Positions 44,853 to 54,314 of a stretch of 64,000 nucleotides of DNA are shown here, piece after piece. The stretch comes from Henricia sp. BOLD:AAB3569 (Eukaryota > Echinodermata > Asteroidea > Spinulosida > Echinasteridae), in assembly GCA_037783545.1 (NCBI GenBank), contig JBBELK010000683.1:1-64000 (forward strand). The letters are read 5' to 3'. The position numbers and the translations under genes are program-made. Below the pieces are notes generated by a model, which worked only from the letters and a program-made list of their open reading frames with translations, searched no databases and was not told where the DNA came from. Every line of letters begins with the position of its first letter. The stretch's first letter is position 1.

Positions 44853-45172
44853 CTAAAAAAAAAAGACAAAGAAATCGTACAATATCAATAGGTGATCGGG
44901 ATCAGCCCGATCACCTAAAAAAAAAGACAAAGAAATCGTACAATACCAATAGGTGATCGGGATCAGCCCGATCACCTAAACAAAAAAAAGACAAAGAAAT
45001 CGTACAATAGTAATAGGTGATCGGGATCAGCCCGATCACCTAAAAAAAAAAAAAGACAAAGAAATCGTACAATAGTAATAGGTGATCGGAATCAGTTCCG
45101 ATCACCTAAAAAAAAAAAGACAAAGAAATCGTACAATATCAATAGGTGATCGGAATCAGTTCCGATCACCTA
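44853..45172 (+). mobile_element. GGTGATCGG hairpin array, right part (five hairpins)
   Basis: Five hairpins at about 44890, 44951, 45015, 45080 and 45144, separated by A runs and the linker GACAAAGAAATCGTACAAT. The period is about 62 bp. The first three close with GGG/CCC next to the loop and the last two with GGAA/TTCC, a paired change that keeps the stem. The last one ends at the junction with PolB. Confidence 0.95.
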
Positions 45173-45363
45173 ATTAAAACGGACGCCGTATACGCGGACA
45201 TGGACAAGTATAAGCACCTATACGACTTTCCAAATTACCCAGAGGACCACCAGATGTATGACAAAACCAATAAAAAGGTCATAGGCAAATTTAAAGACGA
45301 GACCGCGGGTCAACAAATTATAGAGGCGGTGTGCAGGTTATCGAATCCATAGGCCTCATAGAC
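45173..45363 (+). pseudogene. DNA polymerase B fragment, 3' part
   Basis: The frame opens immediately after the last hairpin and contains TDAVYADMDKYKHLYDFPNY, PEDHQMYDKTNKKVIGKFKD and E. This is the segment that follows the YTDTDS motif in Polinton-type polymerases (D.YPKDHPLY...NKK..GKFKDE). It ends with a stop and decayed sequence, so the C-terminus is missing. Its frame is in phase with the part ending at 35996. Confidence 0.75.
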
Positions 45364-45390
45364 TACGTCATCTTTTGTTGATTGCCTAGG

Positions 45391-45482
45391 CAATTGGCTC
45401 TAAACTAAATATCACTGAACCGTGCTCCTGTGCTTTTGCAATGGTACTTTTTTCGACGGCCATGTTAGTTTAGAGCCAATTG
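45391..45482. mobile_element. Palindromic MITE, 92 bp
   Basis: The ends CAATTGGCTCTAAACTAA and TTAGTTTAGAGCCAATTG are perfect inverted repeats. Confidence 0.8.
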
Positions 45483-45873
45483 AAATGGCAACACGTCACA
45501 CTTCGGCTGTCTATTGGGGCTTGGTGGTGATCCACGTGAGAAACCACGCAGAGGTAACATTGCCCAGTTGTACCTCCATCGCAACAATGGACAATTACGG
45601 AGAAGGGTAGGCCTACGAGATGCCATCAATCGCCATTTTTAACCGGCGTATTTGAGGTACAGGGGTTCTCAATATAAAGAACAACTGGATGGATGGATGG
45701 ATCTTCAAGCTTGAAGACAATAGCTTCACATTTAAAAAGTGTATTAGTGTATGCATGTATCAATAAATATTGAGTGGTCTTTCTTGTAGTGATGGTCAAA
45801 ACTGCATGTATAACACCCTCTATAATCTTGTGATGACCGCCAACAGGCCTGCTATTTAATTAGGGTGCTTTTA
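45483..45873. other. PGRP intron 2, microsatellite only
   Basis: A (GGAT)n run lies at about 45690-45703. Otherwise nothing was recognised. Confidence 0.4.
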
Positions 45874-46036
45874 CAGGGGGTCAAAAGGTCACGGGTCACT
45901 GTTGCTTGTCCTTCAGATTGGGAGAGAATAGAACCACGTGGTAAAACGCACGTGCTAGCAGGAAATCACGTGACTATGTTGTTCTCTCCCGATCTGAAGG
46001 ACAAGCAATAATGACCTGTGACCTTTTGACCCCCTG
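45874..46036. mobile_element. Palindromic MITE, 163 bp
   Basis: The left arm CAGGGGGTCAAAAGGTCACG and CTTGTCCTTCAGATTGGGAG pair with CTCCCGATCTGAAGGACAAG and GTGACCTTTTGACCCCCTG. Confidence 0.9.
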
Positions 46037-46893
46037 ACACCCTGTGAAGGCGTACTTATCAATATTACCCAGGGGAATTAGTTTGCACCATTCGGCAGTC
46101 AATATTCTGTACATTAGTGGTACATTAGTGAACTACTGGTAGTTTGCTTCAACCTCGGCGAGCTTTATCGACTATTCACCCTATGTCCTCCGCACATACC
46201 ATCGAAGGAGACATTTTCCGGGAGACAACAATATCCTAGATCATTTAGAGATAGGGGACAGACTTTTCTGGGGGACAGTATTTTCTCCCACACTGGCGCT
46301 CTGAATTCATTATTTTCAAAGGCAGGTGCATTAGATTGCCACATACCATGCATTGCTCTTGCACTGGCGTGAAACACGCGAAGACAGGTGTTCACGCACA
46401 ACACAAAGGCGCAAATTGCATGTTTCATGAGAGGAGGCTTTTGCTATGACATGCATATGCATGTTTTCATGGAACAATAAAGCTTTAGGTATACTACGGT
46501 CAAGCTGGGTGGAGCTTGCGGTGTTGACGATTTCATTGGCCACTGATGACCAGTCAGTCAACCCACGGTCCGACATACGTTCAAAACGAATGAACACTAC
46601 TAGGACCGCGTGGATTTAGGGGTTCTGACGATGCAACTCTTTAGTTTTGAGAGGTAGAACATCTCAGGATCTGGATTCGGATCTGTCATCAAACACGCCC
46701 AAAATTTGAAATGATTTGGCACATGCCCTTTAATCAACGCGCCCTTATTGTCCCAACTACAGTTAGGATTTCCCAACTACGGTATCGCAGTTGGGACTGG
46801 CCCAACCATACGGTTGGGACGGTCCCAACTATAGCTGGGCCCGTGGTCGTATAGTTGGGGCGTAACATTTGTTTTCTTCAACTGCATGATCAG
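46037..46893. other. PGRP intron 2, end; cluster of small palindromes
   Basis: 46740-46860 holds several short inverted pairs built on CCCAACTA / TAGTTGGG, probably small fold-back remnants. The rest is unassigned. Confidence 0.5.
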
Positions 46894-47057
46894 GTCTGAG
46901 TGATATAAGGTACAACTTTCTTATCGGTGGTGATTTGAAAGTATATGACGGCACTGGGTGGACTACGGCAGCGTCTCGATCAAATGGAGCTCGTTTTAGC
47001 GGACCAACCGATATCTTCATCGCTTTCATTGGAGGCTTCGATGACTCCCCGCCCCCG
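46894..47057 (+). CDS. PGRP: PGRP gene exon 3: core of the PGRP domain
   Basis: The acceptor is CTTCAACTGCATGATCAG and the donor is CCCCCG followed by GTAAAC. The first two bases complete the arginine codon split at 31963, and the exit phase is 0. It encodes residues 89-143. LSDIRYNFLIGGDLKVYDGT and then GW is the PGRP hallmark (usual W.DIGYNFLIGGDG.VYEGRGW), followed by GPTDIFIAFIGGFDDSPPP (usual SIGI.FIGNF....P). The tyrosine that contributes to amidase catalysis is kept (Y95). The last part of the domain, with the GHR motif and the zinc-ligand cysteine, is not in this exon and was not found in the window. Intron 2 is 14.9 kb, almost all of it mobile DNA. Confidence 0.85.
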
Positions 47058-47082
47058 GTAAACATTTATTATTTTTTTGTTT

Positions 47083-47141
47083 GCATCTTGTTTCATTATA
47101 TGCATCTTGTTTCATTATATGCATCTTGTTTCATTATATGC
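47083..47141. repeat. Three tandem copies of a 20-bp unit
   Basis: GCATCTTGTTTCATTATAT is repeated directly after the exon 3 donor. Confidence 0.9.
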
Positions 47142-47453
47142 TGCACGACATAAGACCAAGTGACTTCCCCTACCGCACCTTAAATTAGGGGAAGCCCCCA
47201 GTAGGGGTCATCGGCCGCGCGGTCGTGACACTTATTATTGGTCAAATCTGTAACCGAAGTTCGCAAGCTTGATTGACCGCTGCGTGAAATTGCACTGTAA
47301 ATCATGCCTCCTTTTGTTTCTGTCATTTAATCTGTCAGGCTGATTTCTTTTTGGTGCAGGTCTAATGGGGCTGGTTTTCTTTATATCTGTGTCAAATATC
47401 ATACAAGTCCATCTTTGCAGTGGTGAGATTTTCCGCCCCAAAATATCACCAAA
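47142..47453. other. Intron after PGRP exon 3
   Basis: A small hairpin (CTTCCCCTA...TTAGGGGAAG) lies at about 47166-47192. No exon that would finish the PGRP domain was found here. Confidence 0.5.
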
Positions 47454-50400
47454 ATCGGCAGTTGGCGGGCATCGTCAACTACCTAGTCTTGATTCAAGAC
47501 ACCAGTACGGGCACGGCCATAAGCATAACAAAGCGCCCTCATGCTCTGCTTAGCACCGCTGTCAGTTGATGGCGCCCTGTTTACAGTCTGCTCTTAAAGG
47601 AGAAGATAAATAACGCTTGAATTTCAGACTAACCAAGAAAAAATAACATGCTTCGTGCCAAAGAGGGCGATTTGCATCACATTACAATTTTTGAAGTTGC
47701 CGTCTATTAATTTTCATTGCCGATTCCGCGCGTAAATTGGACGCATTTTAACAAGCGGGGTGTTATGGCCGAGCGGATCTAGCGCGTCGAACTCAAGTTC
47801 CTGTGACAGTACTAGAATGTGGGTTCGATTCCAGAGCATTCTTTCATAAAGAGCAAGGGGAAGGAATTCCCCGGTGTCTCTGGCTGTTTCTAATTTAACT
47901 TAGAAGTTGATAGTTATTCGAATATCTATGTTAATAATTGATCCCATTCCTGTAATTGGCGGTTCTTCCGCTGTTGGATGTGGTGAATAAATAAACAAGC
48001 ATAAAACAGCAACCGCTTGATGAATGTTTGCAACAAAAGTATTTTTGAAATCTATTCAGGCTTGTGTGTTGTGTAAAAGAGGTTTTAACTCAAAATAAAA
48101 ATTCAAATTTTTCTCCCAAGTCGCTAATAATAATAATAATAATAATAATAACTAGACCTGTGTTCGTTCTTGACAACGAACACATGGCTGTTCCCCTCCT
48201 TTTTATAAACATATATGGTGTTCGGGATGACCTTTGTTAGTGATCGTATATGAAGAAATCACGATCGTATGTCAAACGGTCGAGTTTTTATCGATTTTTA
48301 AATATCGAATTTTATTACATGCCCCTTTAATCTGACATGTAGGGAAGGTCAAAGGTGTTGATATATGTTTGGATACCCCACCCTAGTCGAAGTGTAACAC
48401 AGTTGACCCCATCGTGATATATTGTACCCCTTTCAAATGGCAAGGCAAAATCTGTTTGACCAATAGGAAACGAGGTCAAAGGTCAAGCCATGTGCGCATC
48501 TTAAAGACATTTGTTGGTGATCGTATATGCAGAAGGAATCAAATTCGTAGGTTAAACGGTAGATTTGTTATTGATTTTCCAATATTTCATTACGTAATCA
48601 TCTTGTCGCTAGAGGGCGCTATTTCGTACGATGACGTCATCACTTATATTTTTGGAAAGCTTAAGGGCCTCTGGTAATAACACCATTGACCCCATCTCAA
48701 TACCTCCTACCACTTTCAAACTAAGGGCCACTTCCGGTTTCGACCGGAAATGAGCAAGGTCAAAGGTCACGACCATATTTTTGGGATACACCACCCTAGG
48801 TCCAAGTGTAATACAGTTGACCACATGCAGATATCTTGTACCACTTTCAAATGGCAAGGCAAAATCTGTTAGACCAATAGGAAACGAGGTCAAAGGTCAA
48901 GGGGTGTGCGCATCTCAAAGACCTTTGTTAGTCATCGTATATGCCGAAGGAATCAAGATCGTAGGTCAAACGGTTGATTTTTTTATTGATTGTTGAATAT
49001 TTAATTTATTAAACTTCATACCCCTTTAATCTGACACGTGATGACGTCATCATGACGTCATTAGTACTGTGCACAACTTCACATAGTGACCAATGTCCAT
49101 GTGAAGTTTGAAGTCAATCATCAATGTGCAAGTTTCCGAAATAGCGTCCGAAAAAAGTGGAAGAAGGAAAAGAAAAAAAACTAGACCTGTGTTCGTTCTT
49201 GACAACGAACACAAGGCTGTTCCCCTCCTTTTTATAAACATATATGGTGTTCGGGATGACCTTTGTTAGTGATCGCATATGAAGAAATCACGATCGTATG
49301 TCAAACGGTTGAGTTTTTATCGATTTTTAAATATCGAATATTATTACATGCCCCTTTAATCTGACATATAGGGAAGGTCAAAGGTGTTGCTATATGTTTG
49401 GATACCCCACCCTAGTCGAAGTGTAACACAGTTGACCCCATCCTTATATATTGTACCCCTTTCAAATCGCAAGGCAAAATCTGTTTGACCAATAGGAAAC
49501 GAGGTCAAAGGTCAAGCCATGTGCGCATCTTAAAGACATTTGTTAGTGATCGTACATGCAGAAGGAATCAAATTCGTAGGTCAAACGGTAGATTTTTTAT
49601 TGATTTTTGAATATTTAATTACGTAATCATCTTGTCGCTAGAGGGCGCTATTTCGTACGATGACGTCATCACTTATATTTTTGGAAAGCTTAAGGGCCTC
49701 TGGTAATAACACCATTGACCCTATCTCAATACCTCCTTTCACTTTCAAACTAAGGGCCACTTCCGGTTTCGACCGGTTTCGACCGGAAGTGAGCAAGGTC
49801 AAAGGTCACGGCCATAATTTTTGGATACACCACCCAAGGTCCAAGTGTAATACAGTTGACCACATCCAGATATCTTGTACCACTTTCAAATGGCAAGGCG
49901 AAATCTGTTAGACCAATAGGAAACGAGGTCAAAGGTCAAGCCCTGTGCGCATCTTAAAGACATTTGTTAGTGATCGTATATGCCACAGGAATCAAGATCG
50001 TAGGTCAAACAGTTGATTTTTTATTGATTTTTGAATATTTAATTACGTAATCATCTTGTCGGTAGAGGGCGCTATTTCGTACGATGACGTCATCACTTAT
50101 ATTTTTGGAAAGCTTAAGGGCCTCTGGTAATAACACCATTGACCCCATCTCAATACCTCCTACCACTTTCAAACTAAGGGCCACTTCCGGTTTCGACCGG
50201 AAATGAGCAAGGTCAAAGGTCACGACCATATTTTTGGGATACACCACCCTAGGTCCAAGTGTAATACAGTTGACCACATGCAGATATCTTGTACCACTTT
50301 CAAATGGCAAGGCAAAATCTGTTAGACCAATAGGAAACGAGGTCAAAGGTCAAGGGGTGTGCGCATCTCAAAGACCTTTGTTAGTCATCGTATATGCCGA

Positions 50401-51726
50401 AGGAATCAAGATCGTAGGTCAAACGGTTGATTTTTTTATTGATTGTTGAATATTTAATTTATTAAACTTCATACCCCTTTAATCTGACACGTGATGACGT
50501 CATCATGACGTCATTAGTACTGTGCACAACTTCACATAGTGACCAATGTCCATGTGAAGTTTGAAGTCAATCATCAATGTGCAAGTTTCCGAAATAGCGT
50601 CCGAAAAAAGTGGAAGAAGGAAAAGAAAAAAAACTAGACCTGTGTTCGTTCTTGACAACGAACACAAGGCTGTTCCCCTCCTTTTTATAAACATATATGG
50701 TGTTCGGGATGACCTTTGTTAGTGATCGCATATGAAGAAATCACGATCGTATGTCAAACGGTTGAGTTTTTATCGATTTTTAAATATCGAATATTATTAC
50801 ATGCCCCTTTAATCTGACATATAGGGAAGGTCAAAGGTGTTGCTATATGTTTGGATACCCCACCCTAGTCGAAGTGTAACACAGTTGACCCCATCCTTAT
50901 ATATTGTACCCCTTTCAAATCGCAAGGCAAAATCTGTTTGACCAATAGGAAACGAGGTCAAAGGTCAAGCCATGTGCGCATCTTAAAGACATTTGTTAGT
51001 GATCGTACATGCAGAAGGAATCAAATTCGTAGGTCAAACGGTAGATTTTTTATTGATTTTTGAATATTTAATTACGTAATCATCTTGTCGCTAGAGGGCG
51101 CTATTTCGTACGATGACGTCATCACTTATATTTTTGGAAAGCTTAAGGGCCTCTGGTAATAACACCATTGACCCTATCTCAATACCTCCTTTCACTTTCA
51201 AACTAAGGGCCACTTCCGGTTTCGACCGGTTTCGACCGGAAGTGAGCAAGGTCAAAGGTCACGGCCATAATTTTTGGATACACCACCCAAGGTCCAAGTG
51301 TAATACAGTTGACCACATCCAGATATCTTGTACCACTTTCAAATGGCAAGGCGAAATCTGTTAGACCAATAGGAAACGAGGTCAAAGGTCAAGCCCTGTG
51401 CGCATCTTAAAGACATTTGTTAGTGATCGTATATGCCACAGGAATCAAGATCGTAGGTCAAACAGTTGATTTTTTATTGATTTTTGAATATTTAATTACG
51501 TAATCATCTTGTCGGTAGAGGGCGCTATTTCGTACGATGACGTCATCACTTATATTTTTGGAAAGCTTAAGGGCCTCTGGTAATAACACCATTGACCCCA
51601 TCTCAATACCTCCTTTCACTTTCAAACTAAGGGCCACTTCCGGTTTCGACCGGAAGTGAGCAAGGTCAAAGGTCACCAACATATTTTTTAGATACCCCAC
51701 CCTAGTCGAAGTGTAACACAAGTGAC
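47454..51726 (+). repeat. Source-like copy of the duplicated segment (4.3 kb)
   Basis: Matches 42033-44852 with one extra 1,453-bp unit. Its left flank is ordinary intronic sequence and its right end continues into further family body, while the other copy is bounded by hairpin arrays. That makes this the likely parent copy. It includes a SINE at 47757-47996. Confidence 0.85.
47757..47996 (+). mobile_element. tRNA-Leu-derived SINE (copy 2 of 42336-42575)
   Basis: Same sequence as the SINE at 42336. It was duplicated with the segment and is not an independent insertion. Confidence 0.85.
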
Positions 51727-52079
51727 TTTGTCCAAATATCTTGCACCACTTTCAAATGGCAAGGCAAAATCTGTTTGACCAATAGGAAACGAGGTCCAAG
51801 GTCAAGGGGTGTGCGCATCTCAAAGACCCTTGTTAGTCATCGTATATGGCGAAGGAATCAAGATCGTAGGTCAACCGGTTGATTTTTTAATGATTTTTGA
51901 ATATTTAATTTATTAAACTTCATGCCTCTTTAATCTGACACGTGATGATGTCATCATGACGTCATTAGTACTGTGCACAACTTCACATAGTGACCAATGT
52001 CCATGTGAAGTTTGAAGTCAATCATGAAAGTGCAAGTGCCCGAAATAGCGTCTGAAAAAAGTAGAAGAAGAAAAAGAGA
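48152..52079 (+). mobile_element. Head-to-tail array of type A hairpin elements
   Basis: 5' ends CTAGACC lie at 48152, 49181 and 50634 (spacing 1,029 and 1,453 bp). The second and third units are identical as far as I compared them. Each 3' end is AGTGGAAGAAGGAAAAG plus an A run that touches the next CTAGA. Terminal GGCTGTTCC hairpins are absent between units and appear only at the far end (53559). The body has AGGTCAAAGGTCA, TGACGTCA and TTCCGGTTTCGACCGGAA modules. No protein is encoded. Confidence 0.8.
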
Positions 52080-52630
52080 TGCACAGCCAACAAGCAAAAT
52101 ACGTATTTTCCCGTTTCCTCGCAGTGCACAGTCAATAGGCATTTTGCCTGTGTACAAACAAAATACGTATTTTCCCGTTTCCTCGAAGTACACAGTCAAT
52201 GGGCATCGCCCGTGTACAAGCAAAATACGTATTTGCATGTTTCCTCGAAGTGCACAGTCAATATGCCATTGCCTGTGTACAAGCAAAATACTTAGTTTCC
52301 CGTTTCCTCGCAGTGCACAGTCAATAGGCCATTGCCTGTGTACAAACAAATTACGTATTTTCCCGTTTCCTCGAAGTACACAGTCAATGGGCATTGCCTG
52401 TGTACAAGCAAAATACGTATTTTCATGTTTCCTCGATGTGCACAGTCAATAGGCCATTGCCTGTGTACAAGCAAAATACTTAGTTTCCCGTTTCCTCGCA
52501 GTACACAGTCAATAGGCCATTGCCTGTGTACAACCAAAATACGTATTTTCATGTTTCCTCGAAGTGCACAGTCAATAGGCCATTGCTTGTGTACAAGTGA
52601 AATACTCAATTTCGCGTTTCCCTATTAGTA
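52080..52630 (+). repeat. Cassette array, about 62-bp unit with GTRCACAG/CTGTGTAC stems
   Basis: About nine units: the stem GTGCACAG or GTACACAG, about 14 bases, the stem CTGTGTAC, then the linker AAGCAAAATACGTATTTTCC and CGTTTCCTCG. It sits exactly where the terminal hairpin of a type A element is expected, after GTAGAAGAAGAAAAAGAG. Open frames on both strands reflect the repeat. Confidence 0.85.
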
Positions 52631-53586
52631 GTGCACAGTCTATATAGCCCATTCCGATTTCAACCGGACGTGAGCAAGGTCAAAGGTCACCGCCATATTT
52701 TTTGGATACCCCACCCTAGTCGAAGTGTAATACAGTTGACCACATGCAGATATCTTGTACCACTTTCAAATGGAAAGGCAAAATCTGTTAGACCAATAGG
52801 AAACGAGGTCAATGGTCAAGCCCTGTGCGCATCTTAAAGACATTTGTTAGTGATCGTATATGCCACAGGAATCAAGATCGTAGGTCAAACAGTTGATTTT
52901 TTATTGATTTTTGAATATTTAATTACGTAATCATCTTGTCGCTAGAGGGCGCTATTTCGTACGATGACGTCATCACTTATATTTTTGGAAAGCTTAAGGG
53001 CCTCTGGTAATAACACCATTGACCCCATCTCAATACCTCCTTTCACTTTCAAACTAAGGGCCACTTCCGGTTTCGACCGGAAGTGAGCAAGGTCAAAGGT
53101 CACCAACATATTTTTTAGATACCCCACCCTAGTCGAAGTGTAACACAAGTGACTTTGTCCAAATATCTTGCACCACTTTCAAATGGAAAGGCAAAATCTG
53201 TTTGACCAATAGGAAACGAGGTCAAAGGTCAAGGCGTGTGCGCATCTTAAAGACTTCTGTTAGTCATCGTATATGGCGAAGGAATCAAGATCGTAGGTCA
53301 AACGGTTGAATTTTTATTGATTTTTGAATATTTAATTTATTAAACTTCATACCCCTTTAATCTGACACGTGATGACGTCATCATGACGTCATTAGTACTG
53401 TGCACAACTTCACATAGTGACCAATGTCCATGTGAAGTTTGAAGTCAATCATCAATGTGCAAGTGCCCGAAATAGCGTCCGAAAAAAGTGGAAGGAAAAA
53501 AAAAAGAAGGAAAAAAAAAAAAAACAAAACAAAACAAAACAATCGTAACGAAAACAAAGGCTGTTCCAACTCGAGTCGGAACAGCC
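52631..53586 (+). mobile_element. Type A element, 5'-truncated, with terminal hairpin
   Basis: The body resumes at about 52640 (CCGATTTCAACCGGACGTGA) and runs to GTGGAAGGAAAAAA, the linker TCGTAACGAAAACAAA, and the hairpin GGCTGTTCC...GGAACAGCC at 53559-53586. This is the clearest complete 3' end of the family in this window. Confidence 0.75.
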
Positions 53587-53602
53587 AAAAAAAAAAAAAA
53601 AC

Positions 53603-54262
53603 CTAGAGGTATTGTGTTTATAAATAAACACAAAGCTTTTCCGCATAAAGATTACGGATGTTTAGGGTCAAAGGTCACGATAGTAATGTTTGCAAATCTT
53701 GGAAAACCACGGACTGTCACTTTGATCACAGGTAAAGAAGCACACCAATTTGTTGATTTTAAAATAGATATATATATAATTGTTGAAATGCTTGACCTTT
53801 AAAGGAAAGATGACGTCATGTATGTTTTGACTACACAAACATGTTTGGTGGTTAACATGGTCTATAATCATATATGATTAGCTATTTTACATAAACTTTG
53901 CCTGAGAACATTATTTCAGAACATTTCGAACTTCGTCGCTAGAGGGCGCCCTTCCAAGTGATGACGTCATTTACGGTTGATTTTTTATAAATGTTTGAAT
54001 ATGGAAAACATTAAATTTCATGCCCCTTTAACCCGACACCTGATGACGTCATAATGACGTATTTGTTTTAGGACCGTCCTTACAATATGATCTTTATTCA
54101 TACCAAGTTTCATTGTTATCAGAATTGAGGAACATATTGAAAAAGTGAGCCGAACGGTTTATGTGCATTGTTAATGGTACTTCCGGGTTAGAAGATGGAA
54201 AAAAAAAAAAAAAAAAATCCGGACAAAAACAATACCTTTTCCGCAGGATTTGCGGAAAAGCT
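53603..54262 (+). mobile_element. Hairpin element type C, 660 bp, both ends present
   Basis: The 5' end CTAGAGGTA is followed by the stem-loop TTGTGTTTAT...ATAAACACAA and the tag AGCTTTTCCGC (53634-53644). The 3' end is an A run, CCGGACAAAAACAATA, and the hairpin CTTTTCCGC...GCGGAAAAG (54236-54260). The body has TGACGTCA motifs and a CTAGAGGGCGCCC string. It lies between two type A hairpins, in the A run that normally precedes the linker, so it is a nested insertion. Confidence 0.7.
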
Positions 54263-54314
54263 AAAAAAAATCGTAACGAAAACAAAGGCTGTTCCAACTC
54301 GAGTCGGAACAGCC
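54263..54314 (+). mobile_element. Second type A terminal hairpin
   Basis: The A run, the linker TCGTAACGAAAACAAA and the hairpin GGCTGTTCC...GGAACAGCC (54287-54314) end directly at the 3' tail of the retrotransposon that follows. Confidence 0.8.

Larger units (their letters stand above)
35997..45172 (+). mobile_element. 9.2-kb hairpin element type B, inserted in PolB
   Basis: The left end CTAGAGCTTGGCGTTTG matches copy A at 19460, except for a 24-bp deletion covering part of the stem-loop and its GGTGATCGG tag. The right end is an array of GGTGATCGG...CCGATCACC hairpins ending at 45172. The PolB frame before 35996 and after 45173 is consistent in phase, so everything between arrived after the gene was intact. 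It contains the family body, an inverted-repeat block with SINE and BEL/Pao remains, one interrupted hairpin array, a captured 2.8-kb duplication and a final five-hairpin array. No element-encoded protein was found. Confidence 0.6.

Noticed and set aside
44853-45172. Bacterial-type terminators or an integron attC array
   Set aside because: The setting is clearly eukaryotic, the hairpins are nearly identical with no gene cassettes between them, and the element context explains them better.
46740-46860. Regulatory operator-like palindromes (CCCAACTA/TAGTTGGG)
   Set aside because: Irregular spacing and imperfect arms look like fold-back remnants. No evidence of a bound factor.
51954-52628. Cysteine-rich frames of about 100-146 codons on both strands
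   Set aside because: They come from the 62-bp cassette array and mirror each other. No gene signals.
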